Shown here one piece after another: positions 12,677-25,520 of a DNA stretch of 64,000 bases. A program made the position numbers and the translations under genes. Within the stretch, counting starts at the first letter, position 1, and each line of letters starts with the position of its first letter. The stretch comes from Sapria himalayana. Lineage: Eukaryota; Streptophyta; Magnoliopsida; Malpighiales; Rafflesiaceae. The notes under the pieces were generated by a model. The model made no database searches and was not told where the DNA came from. It was given only the letters and a program-made list of their open reading frames with translations. The DNA lies in NCBI GenBank assembly GCA_029783825.1, contig JAREIK010005795.1:62001-126000 (forward strand). The letters run 5' to 3'.

Positions 12677-15600
12677 TAATTTTTAAATTTTTTTCAAATG
12701 TGAATTCAATATTTAGTTATAATAATCATTATATTTATATATCATTTAAATTCAATATAAACAATATTATTGATAAATATTCTAATAATGATCAAAAAAT
12801 AAATTAATAATCAATTATTAATAAGATAGATATCAATTAAAATATACTTACAAAACCTATAATGATTCAGAAGCAAAGCAAATTATATTACTATATAATA
12901 ATTTTTTGTTTTTAATTTTTTTTATTTTAATAAGTTTATCTATATTTTTTTTGATGAAAAATAATTTATATAAATTATATTTGTTTAACTCAAAATTTTT
13001 TTTAATTAATATTTATATAAAAATAAACAAATAAATAATTAAAATGAATATATTAAAATTATAATGAAAAAAAAATGAGATTTATTCTTTATTATTTAGG
13101 GTATACCAGTTTAATTTAAATTATATCTTTTTCAATAATAATTTATTTTGTAATTAATATTTCAATAAAAATAAACTGATAAATAATTAAAATAAAAATT
13201 TAAAATTATGCTGAATAAAAATTAAAATGAGATTTATGAATTATTATTAATGTATACCAGTTTAATATTTTAGGTATTTAGAGTTTTTGTCATTTAGGAC
13301 TTTAGCAATTTATGTTTTTAGGTATTTAGAGGTTTATATATTTAGTTTAAATAATGAAATAACAAAAAAATTATTTTTGATATTTTTTCACATTTTCAAA
13401 GGTTAAATAACCTCTGACAATATAATAATTTTAAATTTTTTTAAAAATGTGAATACAATATTTCGTTATAATAATCATTATAATTATATATAATATGAAC
13501 TAAATATAAACAATTTTATTGATAGATATGATATCAATTATTAAAACATAAATTAATATGGTATTATTATTATGATGGATATAAATTAAAATATAATTGC
13601 AAAACCTAAAATTATTCAAAATTCAAGTAAAATTTATTACATAATAATAATTTTTGTTTTTTAGTTTTTGCTTCTTTTTATAAGTTTATATATTTTTTTG
13701 ATGAAAAATAAATAATTTATATTATATTTGTATCACTCATAATTTATTTTGTAATTAATATTTTAATAAATTATTTAAATTATATTTATGGTATACTAGT
13801 TTAAAGGTTTAAGTATTTAGGGGCTTTTGTGTTTAGGAGTTTAGATGTTTATGTGTTTAGGAATTTAGTAGTTTATAAGTTTTATTTAAACAATGATATA
13901 TCAAACAATTTATTTTTATTATTTTTTCTAATTTATGAAGATTATATCCTTTGAAAATATAATAATTTTTAAATTTTTTTCTAATGTAAATATAATATTT
14001 ATTTATAATAATCTTCATAATTATAATTCATTTAAATTCAATATAAAAATATATATTGATATATATTATAATTATGAACAAAAAAATAAATTAATAAACT
14101 ATTATTAATAAAATAGTTATTATTTAAAACTATTTGCAAAATCTAAATTTATTCAAATAAAAGTAAAATTTATTACGAAATAAAATTTTTTTTTAATGTT
14201 TTTGTTTTTTTATAAGTTTATATTTTTGTTATTAAAAATAAATTATTTAAATTATATTTTTCTTACTCATAATTTATTTTGTAATTTATAATTCTATAAT
14301 AATAAACTACTAAATAATAAAAATAATTATTTAAAATTATAATGAATACAAATAAAATTGAGATTTATTATTTATTATTCAGGATATACCGGTTTAATGG
14401 TTTAAGTATTTAGGTATTTTTAGGTTTATGAGTTTAGTGATTTAAGTGTTTAGACCTTTAGTGATTTATATTTATTATCTTAAAAATTAAAAAAAATTTA
14501 ATTTTTTGAATATTTTTAATTTTTGAAGGTTGTAACCTTTGAAAATATAATAATTTTTAATTTTTTTAAATGTGAATATAATATTTAGTTATAATAATCT
14601 TAATAATTATATATAATGTAAACTCAATATAAATAATTTTATTAATAGATATTATAATAATGATCAATAAATAAATTAATAAACTAGTATTAATAAGAAT
14701 GATATAAATTAAAATATAATTGTAAAATCTAAAATGATTCAAAATCAAAATAAGATATATTAGTAAATAATAATTTTTATTTTTAAAATTTTGCCTCATT
14801 TTATAAGCATATATATTTTTTTGATGAAAAATAAATTATTTATATTATATTTGTCTCACTAATAATTTATTTTGTAATTAATATTTCTATAAAAATAAAC
14901 TTATAAATAATTAAAATAAAAATTTAAAATTATACTTAAAAAAAATTAAATTGAGAATTATAATTTTTTTTAATCTACACTTGTTTAATGGTTTAAGTAT
15001 TTAGAGGTTTTGTCGTTTAGGAGTTTAGCAATTTATGTTTTTAACATTTAGTGGCTTATAAGTTTTATTTAAACAATAAAATAACAAAAAGAATTGTAAT
15101 TTTTTCTCATTTTTATAGGTTATAACCTTTGAAAATATAATAATATTTAAAATTTTTTGAAATGTGAATACAATCTTTAGTTATAATAATATTAATAATT
15201 AAATATCATATAAATTCAATTTAAACAATTTTATTGATAGATAATATAATAATGATCAAAATTTAAATTAATAAACTATTAATAAAGAGATTGATATTAA
15301 TTAAAAAATATTTACAAAACCCAAATTGATTCAAAATTTAAGTAAAATATATTACTGGATAATAATTTTTAATTTTTAAATTTTTACTTCTTTTATAAGC
15401 ACATATTTTTTTTGATTAAAAATAAATAAATTAAAATATATATGTCGCACTCATAATTTAATTTGTAATAAATTTTTTTATAAAAATAAACTAATAAATA
15501 ATTAAAATGAATATTTAAAATTATAATAAATAGAAATATAAATTAGATTTATTATTTATTAAGTAGTATATAGTGTTTTAATGGTTTATGTATTTAGGCA

Positions 15601-16980
15601 TTATGAGGTTTAGAAGTTTACTGATTTAACTATGTATGCATTTAGTGGTTTATAGGTTTTATTAAAAAAATAAAATAATAAAAAATTTATTTTTATTATT
15701 TATTGATATTTTCAAAGGTTATAACCTTAGAAAATACAATAATTTTTAAATTTTTAAAAAAATGTGATTACAATATATTGTTATAATAATCATTATATTT
15801 ATATATAATATAAATTCAATATAAACAATTTTATTGATAAATATTTTAATAATGATCATAAAATTTATTAATAATCTATTATTAATAAGATAGATATCAA
15901 TTAAAATATAATTAAAAATCCTAAAATGATTCAGAAGAAAAATAAAATATATTACTATATAATAAGTTTTGTTTTGAAATTTTTTTTCTTTTATAAAGTT
16001 TATCAATAATTTTTTGATGAAAAATAATTTATATATATAATATTTGTCTAACTCAATTTATTTTGTAATTAATATTTATATATAAATAAACAAATAAATA
16101 ATTAAGATGAATATTTAAAATTATAATGATAGAAAAATGAGATTTATTATTTATTATTTAGGGATACCAGTTTAATTTAACTTAGATCTGTCTCACTAAT
16201 AATTTATTTTGTAATTAATATTTCTATAAAATAAATTGATAAAAAAATAAAATAAAAATTTAAAATTATACTGAATAAAAATTAAAATGAGATTTATGAT
16301 TTATTATTAATGTATACAAGTTTAATGATTTAAGTATTTAGATGTTTTGTCATTAGGAGTTTAGCGATTTATGTTTTTAGTCATTTAGTGGTTTATAGGT
16401 TTTATTTAAAAAAATAAAATAATAAATAAAATTTCTATACTTTTTTATCATTTTCATAGGTTATAACATTTGAAAATATAATAATATTTATACTTTTTTC
16501 AAATTTTAATACAATATTTTGTTATAATAATATTAATAATTATATATCATATAAATTTAATATAAATAATTTTTTGATACATAATATAATAATGATCAAA
16601 AATTAAATTTATAAACTATTAATATTAAGATAGATATTAATTAAAAATTATTTACAAAACCCAAATTGATTCAAAATTAAAGTAACTTATATTACTTGAT
16701 AATAATTTTTAATTTTTAAATTTATACTTCTTTTATAAGCATATATTTTTATTAGATAAATAATATATTATTAAAATTATATATGTCCACTCATAAATTA
16801 TTTTGTAATAAATATTTCTAAATAAATACACTAATAAATAATTAAAATAATAATTAAAAATATCATAAATAGCAATAAAAAATAGATTTATCAATTATTA
16901 AGTAGTATTTAGCGGTTTAATGGTTTATGAAATTAGGCTTTATGGGGTTTAGGAGTTTACTGATTTAACTTTATATGCAT

Positions 16981-17361
16981 GTCACGGGACTTGGAGATTC
17001 GCGACCCGACCCAAAGTCTTGTCCCCAAAGAATCGGGACTGAGAAAATCTATTGACTTTGACTTTTCCCTTCTCATTCTCTCACGCCATTCCAGCCTAGT
17101 TCAGTTAAGTCTAGCCCTTGTCCGTTGCCTTCTGTTTGTCTCCACCGTGTCTGAGATGCCACCAGCCTTTTGGTTTGTTTTTCTGACGAGAATTGAGTGA
17201 TTAATTATTATTATTATGTGTCTCGGTCATTTTTGTTGAGTATTGGTTGTGGTGTTGTAGTTGGGCCGAATGGGTGGGTTGAATGTGTTACAACAAGTTT
17301 TGTAGAGCTTGCTTGTTTGAAATATTTATATGTATTTATGCTTAACATATCATATTAATTA
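16981..17361 (+). other. hAT 5' terminal and leader region
   Basis: Non-coding left part of the hAT element. It begins GC-rich (CACGGGAC, GCGACCCGACCC) and becomes AT-rich after about 17200. The open frame at 16979-17200 starts on the satellite-transposon junction itself and has no recognisable domain, so it is not called as a gene. Confidence 0.6.
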
Positions 17362-19159
17362 ATGGCAATTCAAATGGCACAATCCAACGGTAAACGAAAA
17401 ATATAATAAATTGAAGATGATCACATCTCAAATGATCAAAGTTCTGGTAAATCCAATCATCATCCTTTCATGAACCCTCCTATTATTATAGCAGGTTCTT
17501 CAATTCCAATTGTAAAAGAATGTAAAGGTACATCTGAACCTTAATCTCATAAAAAGTATAAGTCTGATGTTTGGGAAACTTATGAGATATTAGTTGATTC
17601 AGAGGGAAATGAAACTGGTATGGCAGCTTGTATATGGTGTAAAAAATAATACTTGGCAAAAAATGATCAAGGTACTTTGGGTTTATAGAAATACTTGAGA
17701 GAGACTTGTGGGAAATTTCCACACAAAAAAGAATTAATAGAAGCTCACAAAGGAAAAGACAAGTCACAATCTTTGTTGAGTTTCACTAAAGGTACTAGTT
17801 CAGAGGATAACAAATTAACTTGTTGGAAATTTTATCAACAACTATTTAGAGAGGCTTTGGTAAAAATGATAATAAAAGATGAATTGCCTTTGTGTTTTGT
17901 TGAGAGGGATGAGTTTAATGAGTTTTGTGAAGTTAGTGTGCCTCAATTTAAAATTCCATCTAGGCACTCTATTTTGAGGAATTGTTTTTCTTTGTTTGTG
18001 AAGGAAAAGAAGAAATTATTTGATAGCGTATCATTTCATTGTTGTAGAGTTTCATTGACTACCGACACTTGGAGTAGCATTCAAAATTTGTCATATATTT
18101 GTTTGACTGTCCTAAAAGATTAGATATGTTTAAGTTATGTGTTGAAGAAGCAAACTTGACATATCGATCTTCATTGCAATTAGATTGTCCTACAAGATGG
18201 AATTCAACTTAGTTGATGCTACAAACTGAAATAAAATATCAAAAAGATTTGATAGTTGGAGGACAAAGACTAATGGTTTTTGAAGAAGTTTGGTTCAAAT
18301 GTTCCAACTGAGAGAGACTGAACAAATGCCAAAATTTTGGCTCGTTTCTTGAAAAATTTTTATGAGGTAACTTGTAAATTTTCTGGTTCATAAGATTTTA
18401 CCTCTAGTGCTTATTTTAATGAGATTATTCGAATTTTGAAAAAAAGTGAGCTTTGTGAAAATAATAGAGATACAATGGTGTCTGAAATGGGTATAAAAAT
18501 GAGGCATAAATTCTAAAAATATTGGGGTTCTCTTTAGTCAACAAATATTATGCTTTTTGTAGCATTAGTGTTGGATCCTAGATATAAGCTCAAATATCTC
18601 ATGGTTAAGTACACTTAGCATTATGGAGAGGAATTGGCTAAAAATTTGGTGAAAAAGGATATAAATGCTTTAAATGAGATGATGGATGATTATAAATATT
18701 TAAATGAAGATGAATCAAAAGAAGATGATTTCTCTTCTACTGTGTTGAAGAAAAATGATGATTTCTTTGATGGTAGTGATACTTATGTTGATGATTTTTT
18801 TTGTTGAATTGGAGAAAGAACAAGAAGTTTCAGCTTTGGAAGAGTTTGATAGGTAATTGGAGGACAAACTTGAAAAAAATAGAATTGATTTTTATCTTCT
18901 AAACTGGTGGAAGGTAAATGAGGTTAGGTATCCTTCTTTGGCAAATGTAGCAAGGGATGTATTTGCTATCCAAGCATCTACTGTGGCCTACGAATCTACA
19001 TTTAGCAATGGGGGGAGAACTTTAGATAAATTTAGTAGTTATTTAACACCTATTACAGCTGAAGTTCTCATATGTCTAAAAGATTGGTTGAGAAGCTCAA
19101 ACAAACCTATTGAAATTGAAGAATTAGTTCAAGACCTTGATGATAGAGAATCAGGTTAG
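17362..19159 (+). pseudogene. hAT transposase pseudogene (ZBED/RICESLEEPER-like)
   Basis: The reading starts at ATG 17362 and runs in one frame, with scattered stops, to about 18120. It covers a BED-type zinc finger (from SDVWETYEI at about 17563; CIWC near 17629; the position usually His before the last Cys is Tyr, in YLRETC), then ELPLCFVERDEFNEF and the LTTDTWSSIQN motif of hAT transposases. It then jumps to FKLCVEEANL and CPTRWNST (about 18130-18215), so the segment that normally lies between, with most of the RNase-H-like catalytic core, is missing. After a frameshift near 18290 it continues through LVLDPRYKLKYL (about 18565-18600). A second shift at the T-run near 18797 leads to the dimerisation domain (18857-19159: LLNWWKVNE, RYPSLANVARDVFAIQAST, then ESTFSNGGRTLD). 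Many in-frame stops fit single transitions of Gln or Trp codons. It cannot make a functional enzyme. Confidence 0.9.
18857..19159 (+). pseudogene. hAT C-terminal dimerisation domain, open remnant
   Basis: This is the longest undamaged part of the transposase, about 100 codons. It holds the hallmark hAT C-terminal block: L-N-W-W-K, R-Y-P-S-L-A, A-R-D, A-S-T, E-S-T-F-S then G-G-R. The family uses it for multimer assembly. The ATG at 18857 is internal; the upstream sequence continues the same frame with a stop just before, so this is not an independent gene start. It ends naturally at TAG 19157-19159, close to the usual end of such proteins. Confidence 0.9.
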
Positions 19160-19979
19160 TATACAAATCTTGTAAATTTTAATTTCAATTTTACTTATTT
19201 TATTCATTCAATTTAATAAAAATATGGTTCAATTACAATTTTCAGAGGGGTGACAAGATCCAAATATTTTTCCAACTATAGTTGTCTAACTAAATTAGGA
19301 ATGGGTGTATTTAATTTTATAAGGTAATATTTTGTTTTTTTATTACTCTTTCATCTTAGAAATTTATGTCTATATGATTAATATGTTTTCATCTTTGGTT
19401 GTCCTTCTACAGTGGAGGAAGGAAAGGGAGGAGTTGTAGAAATTTATGTCTACCAATGTTTGTGGTCATCTTTAGCTATTCCTTAATATTTTTAAGTAAT
19501 TGTTTAAAAAATGTAGTATTGCTAATATGGTTAACTTTCACTCCGTTGAACAAAGCCAACTTGTGACAAAACAAAGAACCAAATTAAGCACACAACTCGG
19601 TCCCGTTCTATTTAACATTTCTATCTTTTTCTGCACATCAAAGCTTTTGACAAGATAATGGAACTCGTTTGCAGTATTCAGCATAATTGACAAAACAAAA
19701 TTAGCTCAATTTGAGTTCGAAAGATACATAACTAAGGAATGAGAAATGGAACAAAAAAAGGTTTCGATATAAACTAACTTGGCCGATTTGAAAAAAATAA
19801 ATTGAAAAAATGTTCGAACTCCATTCCATCCCGAAACCATTTTCTCCTACCAAAAATCCCGAATCTCCATCCCATCTCATCCTGATATTTTCAACCTATG
19901 GGACGGGTCTGGATCTTGAAAAAAAAATCTCCAAACTGTGGGAAGAGACTATAGATTTGTAATCTACATCCTGTCTCGT
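19160..19979 (+). other. hAT 3' untranslated and subterminal region
   Basis: AT-rich non-coding sequence after the transposase stop, turning GC-richer from about 19800 (CCCATCTCATCC and GGGACGGGTCTGG words), as in the subterminal regions of plant hAT elements. No further coding sequence is seen. Confidence 0.65.
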
Positions 19980-19994
19980 CCCAATACACCCCTA
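19980..19994 (-). repeat. hAT right terminal inverted repeat
   Basis: CCAATACACCCCTA, the complement of TAGGGGTGTATTGG, ends exactly where the satellite resumes with GCATTTAGTGG. It marks the right end of the element. Confidence 0.75.
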
Positions 19995-22339
19995 GCATTT
20001 AGTGGTTTATAAGATTTATTTAGAAAATAAAATATCAAAAAATTTATTTTTATTATTTTTTGATATTTTCAACGGTTATGACCTTTGAAAATATAATAAT
20101 TTTTAAATTTTTTTCAAATATAAATAGAATATTTAGTTATACTAATCATTATATTTATATATTATATAAATTCAATATAAACAATTTTATTAATAAATTT
20201 TCTAATATTAGTCAAAAAATAAATTTATAATCCATTAATAATAAGATAGTTATTAATTAAAATAGAATTACGAAACTTAAAATTATTCAGAAGCAAAGAA
20301 AAATATATTACTATATAACAATTTTTTGTTTTTGAATTTTTTTTATTAAGTTTATCTATATTTTTTTAATGAAAAATAATTTATATTATTTATCTTTGTC
20401 TAATTCATAATTTATTTTGTAATTAATATTTATATATAAATAAACAAATTAATAAATAAAATGAATATTTAAAAATATAATAAAAAAATGAAATTTATTA
20501 TTTATTATTTATTATTTAGGGATACCGATTTAATTTAAATTAGATCCCTCTCACTAATAATTTATTTTTTAATTAATATTTCTATAAAAATAAACTGATA
20601 AATAATTAAAATAAAAATTTAAAATTATATTGAATAAAAATTAAAATGAGATTTAAAATTTATTATTAATGTATACCAGTTTAATAGTTTAAGTATTTAG
20701 AGGTTTTGTAGTTAGGAGTTTAACGATTTATGTTTTTAGGCTTTTAGTGGTTTATAGGTTTTATATAAAAAAATAAAATAACAAAAAAAAATTTATAATT
20801 TATTATCATTTTAATAGGTTATAACCCTCAAAAATATAATAATATTTACAATTTTTTGAAATGTGAATACAATATTTAGTTATAATAATATTAATAATTA
20901 TATATCATATAAATTCAATATAAACAATTTTATTGATAGACAATATAATAATGATCAAAAATTAAATTAAAAAACTATTAATAAAATTCTAGAAATTAAT
21001 TAAAAAATATTTACAAAACCCAAATTGATTCAAAATTAAAGTAAAATATATTACTAGAAAATAATTTTTAATTTTTATATTTTTACTTCTTTTAGAACCT
21101 TATATTTTTTTATTAAAAATAAATTAATTAAATTATATTTGTCGCACTCATACTTTATTTTGTAATAAATATTTCAATAAAAATAAACTAATAAATAATT
21201 AAAATGAATATTTAAAATTATAATAAATAGAAATAAAAATTAGATTTATTAATTATTAAGTAGAATATAGCAGTTTAATGGTTTATGTATTTAGGCATTA
21301 CGGGGTTTATGAGTTTACTGATTTAACTATGTATGCATTTAGTGGTTTATAGTTTTTATTTATAAAAAATTATTTTTATTATTTTTTTATATTTTCAAAG
21401 GTTATAAGCTTTGAAAATATAATACTTTTTAAATTTTTTTCAAAAGTGAATAAATATTTATTTATAATAATCATAATAATTATAAATCATATAAATTCTA
21501 TATAAACAATTTTATTGATAGATATTCTAATAATTATCAAAAAATAAATTAAAAATCTATTATGAATAAGATTGATATTACTTAAAATATAATATCAAAT
21601 CCTAAAATGATTCAAAGCAAAGCAAAATATATTACTTAATATTAATTATTTGTTTTTAAATTTTTATTCTTTTTATAAGCATATCTATTTTTTGATGAAA
21701 AATAATTTTATAAATTATATTTTTAACTCATAATTAATTTTATAATAAATATATATATATAAATAAAAAACTAAACAATCAAAATGAATTTTTTAAATTA
21801 AAATGAAAACAAATAAAAATGAGATTTATTAATTATTATTTAGTGTCAACTCGTTTAAACGATTATCTATATAGTGGTATCAGGATTTTTTAGTTTAGTG
21901 ATTTAAGTATTTAGGCATTTAATGATTTATAGGTTTTATTTAAACAAAGAAATAATAATAAAAATATTTTTTTGTTTTTTCACATGTTCAAAGGTTATAT
22001 CATTTGAAAATATAATAATTTTAAATTTTTTTTAAAACTAAATACAATATTTAGTTATAATAATTATTAAATCTAAATATCATATAAATTAAATATCAAT
22101 ATTTTTATTGAGAAATATTATAATAATGATCAAATAATAAATTAATAATATATTATTAATAAGTTAGATATCAATTAAAATATAAGTACAAAACCTAAAA
22201 TGATTCAGAAACAAAGTAAAATTTATTACTATATAATAATTTTTTGTTTTTAATTCTTTTCTTCTTTTAATAAGTTTATCTATATTTTTTTATTTAAAAA
22301 TAATTTATATAAATTATATTTGTCTAATTTATAATTTAT

Positions 22340-22365
22340 TTTGTAATTAATATATTTAATGTTTT
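22340..22365 (+). repeat. Out-of-register monomer junction
   Basis: 'ttttgtaattaatat' runs directly into 'atttaatgttttgcttttt', a step back of about 110 bp in the monomer. The anchor interval is therefore 702 bp, not explained by the long-class duplication. Confidence 0.65.
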
Positions 22366-25344
22366 GCTTTTTATATAACATTATATTTTTTTATTATAAA
22401 AATATTATTTAAATTAATTTGTCTTATTCATAATTTATTTTGTAATTTATAATTCTAGAATAATAAATTAATAAATAATTAAAATAATTATTTAAAATTA
22501 TAATGAATACAAATAAAATTCAGATTTATTATTTATAATTCAGGATATACCTGTTTAATGGTTTAAGTATTTAGGTGTTTTTGGGTTTAGAAGTTTACTT
22601 ATTTAAGTGTTTATAACTTTAGTGATTTATAGTTATTATCTAAAGAATTTAAAAACAAAAAATTTAATTTTTTGATTTTTTTTTAATTTTTGAAAGTTGT
22701 AACCTTTGAAAATATAATAATTTAAATTTTTTTAAATGTGAATATAATATTTAGTTATAATAATCTTAATAATTATATATAATGTAAACTAAATATAAAT
22801 AATTTTATTAATAGATATTTTAATAATGATAAATAAATAAATTAATAAACTAGTATTAATAAGATTGATATAAATTAAAATATAATTGTAGTAATCTAAA
22901 ATGATTCAAAATCAAAATAAGATATATTACTAAATAATTATTATTATTTTAAAAATTTGCCTCATTTTATAAGCATATATATTTATTTATTGAAAAATAA
23001 ATTTTTTAAATTATATCTGTCTCACTATTAATTTATTTTGTAATTAATATTTCCATAAAAATAAATTGATAAATAATTAAAATGAATATTTAAAATTATA
23101 ATGAATACCAATAAAAATGAGATTTATTATTTAGTATTTATTATTTAGGGTATACCAATTTAATGATTTAAGTTTTTTATGGTTTTGGGATTAATGAGTT
23201 TATTGATTTATATGTTTGCACATTTAGGTGTATATAGGTTTTATTTAATCAATGAAATAACAAATAATTTATTTTTATGAATTTTCGTGATTTTCAAAGG
23301 TTATAACCTTTGAACATATAATAATTTTTTAATAGTTCTAAAATATGAATACAATACTTAGTTATAATAATCTTAATAATTATATTTGATGTAAATTCAA
23401 TATAAAAATTTTATTAATATATATTATTTTGATGATCAAAAAATAAATTAATAAACTATTATTAATAAGATAGATATTAATTAAAATATTTTTGCAGAAC
23501 CCAAAATAATTCAAAATCAAAGTAAATTATATTACTAAATAAAATTTTAAATTTTTAAAATTTTGTTTATTTTTATAAGCTTATATTTTTTTAATAAAAA
23601 ATAATTTATTTAAATTATATATGTCTCACTCATTATTTATTTTGTAATTAATATTTCTATAAAAATAAACTAAAAAATAATTAAAATGAATATTTAAATT
23701 TATAATGCAAACAATAAAAATGAGATTTATTATTTATTATTTAGGTTATATAGGTTTAATGGTTTAAGTATTTAGGGGGTTTTGGGGTTTAGGAGTCTAG
23801 AGATTTAAATGTTTAGGCATTTAGTGGTTTATAAGTTTTATTTAAATAATAAAATAATAAAAATATTAATTTTGTGCTTTTTTATCATTTTTAATGGTTA
23901 AAACCTTTCAAAATATAATAATATTTAAATTTTTTTCAAATGTAAATATAAAATTTAGTTATTATAATTTTAATAATTATAAGATATTTAAATTCAATAC
24001 AAGTAATTTTATTTTAGATATGATAAAATTGATCAAATAATAATTAATAAACTATTCTTAATAAGATTGATAGCAAATAAAATATAATTGCAAAACCTAT
24101 ATATAATGATTCAAAATCAAAGTAAAATATATTACTAATAATACTTTTTTGTTTTTAAATTTTTACTTCTTTTTATATGCTTATATTTTTTTTTGATTAA
24201 AAATAAATTATTAAAATTATAGTTATCTCGCTCATTATTTATTTTGTAATTGATATTTCTATAAAAAATAAACTAATAAATAATTAAAATGAATATTTAA
24301 AATTATAATGAATACAAATTAAAATAAGATTTATGATTTATTATATGTGTTATACCGGTTTAATGGTTTGATTATTTAGGAGTTTTGTCGTTTAGGAGTT
24401 TATCAATTTATGTTTTTAGGCATTTAGTGGTTTATAGGTTTTATTTATATAATAAAAATTTAAAATTCTTTTTTTATTTTTTTTAATTTTCAAATGTTAT
24501 AATATTTGAAAATAAAAAAATTTTAAATTTTTTTGAAATGTGAATACCATGTATAATTATATTAATCTTACTAATTATATATCATATAAATTCAATATAA
24601 ATAATTTTAATGATAGATATTATAATAATGATCATAAATTAAATTAATAAACTATTATTAATAATATAAATATTAATTAAAATATATTTACATAACACAT
24701 AATGATTCAAAATCAAATCAAAATATATTACTAAATAATAATATTACTAAAATCAAATCAAATTCAAATCAAAAAATATTTTTTTATTAAAATAAATTAT
24801 TTAAATAATATTTGTCTCACTCAAAATTTATTTTGTAATTTATTTTACTAAAAAATTAAACTATAAATAATTAAAATGAATATTTAAAATTATAATATAT
24901 AAAAATAAAAATGAGATTTATTATTTATTAAGTAGTATATAGCCATTAAAAGGTTTATGTATTTAGGGGTTTCGAGATATATAAGATTATTGATTTAAGT
25001 TAGTAAGCATTTAATGATCTATCGGTTTTATTTCAAAAATAAAATAAAATAAAATTTATTTTTATTTTTTTTCTCATATTTTAAGGTTATAACCATTGAA
25101 AATATAATAATTTTTAAATTTTTTTCAAAAGTGAATACAATATTTAGTTATAATAATCATTATATTTTTATATCATATAAATTCAATATAATCTATTTTA
25201 CTAATAAATATTCTAATAATGATCAAAAAATAAATTAATAATCTATTATTAATAAGATAGATATCAATTAAAATATAATTACAAAATTTAAAATGATTCT
25301 GAAGCAAAGTAAAATATATTACAATATAATAATTTTTTGTTTTG

Positions 25345-25520
25345 AAATTTTTTTTTTCTTTTAAAAAGTTGATCCATATTATTTTGATGAATAATAATTT
25401 ATATAAATTATATTTGTGTAACTCATAATTTATTTTCTAATAAATATTTATATAAAAATAAACAAATAAATAATTAAATTTGAATATTTAAAATTAAAAT
25501 GAAAAAAAATAAGATTTATT
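25345..25520 (+). repeat. 176-bp block identical to 45385-45560
   Basis: Base for base the same as 45385-45560, 20,040 bp away, including rare words such as GTTGATCCATATTATTTTG and TATTTTCTAATAAAT. Flanking satellite on both sides diverges at about 10% or more. Confidence 0.9.

Larger units (their letters stand above)
1099..16980 (+). repeat. AT-rich satellite array, forward orientation, block 1
   Basis: Tandem array of satellite monomers. Palindrome anchors start near 1663, 2255, 2476, 3074, 3799, 4328, 4917, 5517, 6115, 6710, 7299, 7897, 8498, 9023, 9489, 10276, 10861, 11903, 12650, 13397, 13936, 14524, 15114, 15713 and 16455. Most intervals are 585-602 bp. Intervals of 725-747 mark the long class and about 525-540 the short class. 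Odd intervals (218, 466, 787 and 1042) mark truncated or fused monomers, with junctions near 2330, 9260, 10048 and 11330. Monomers diverge from one another by small substitutions and indels, roughly 10-25% by eye. Open frames at 7232-7543, 12619-12807, 14566-14799 and 15746-16006 are frames of the repeat itself. Confidence 0.93.
16981..19994 (+). mobile_element. Degenerate hAT-superfamily DNA transposon
   Basis: A 3-kb block of clearly higher GC interrupts a satellite monomer. It encodes remnants of a hAT transposase (BED-type zinc finger, partial transposase, C-terminal dimerisation domain). Its right end, CCAATACACCCCTA, read in reverse gives TAGGGGTGTATTGG, the style of terminal repeat typical of plant hAT elements. 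The matching left terminal repeat is not seen, so the left end appears truncated. The word GGAGATTCG at 16993-17001 has its reverse complement at 19860-19868, a likely subterminal inverted repeat. Satellite reads into GCAT at 16977-16980 and resumes with GCAT at 19995. Removing the block and one GCAT restores a normal monomer. A full 8-bp target duplication is not visible. Confidence 0.88.

Noticed and set aside
14566..14799. Second set of repeat-derived frames on the opposite strand (also 15746-16006, 31288-31470, 34894-35112, 35830-36051, 54881-55063, 61974-62168 and 63530-63793), resembling short hydrophobic membrane peptides
   Set aside because: The hydrophobicity follows from AT-rich codons; the frames share the monomer position and are not maintained across copies.
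1099..16980. CRISPR-like array, because short palindromic words recur regularly
   Set aside because: The spacing is about 590 bp and the intervals are homologous to each other, so this is a satellite and not a repeat-spacer array.
16979..17200. 73-codon plus-strand frame at the hAT left end
   Set aside because: It starts on the satellite-transposon junction and has no domain; the real transposase reading lies downstream.
17486..17767. 93-codon minus-strand frame inside the hAT element
   Set aside because: It is antisense to the recognisable zinc-finger region and is a shadow of the transposase reading.
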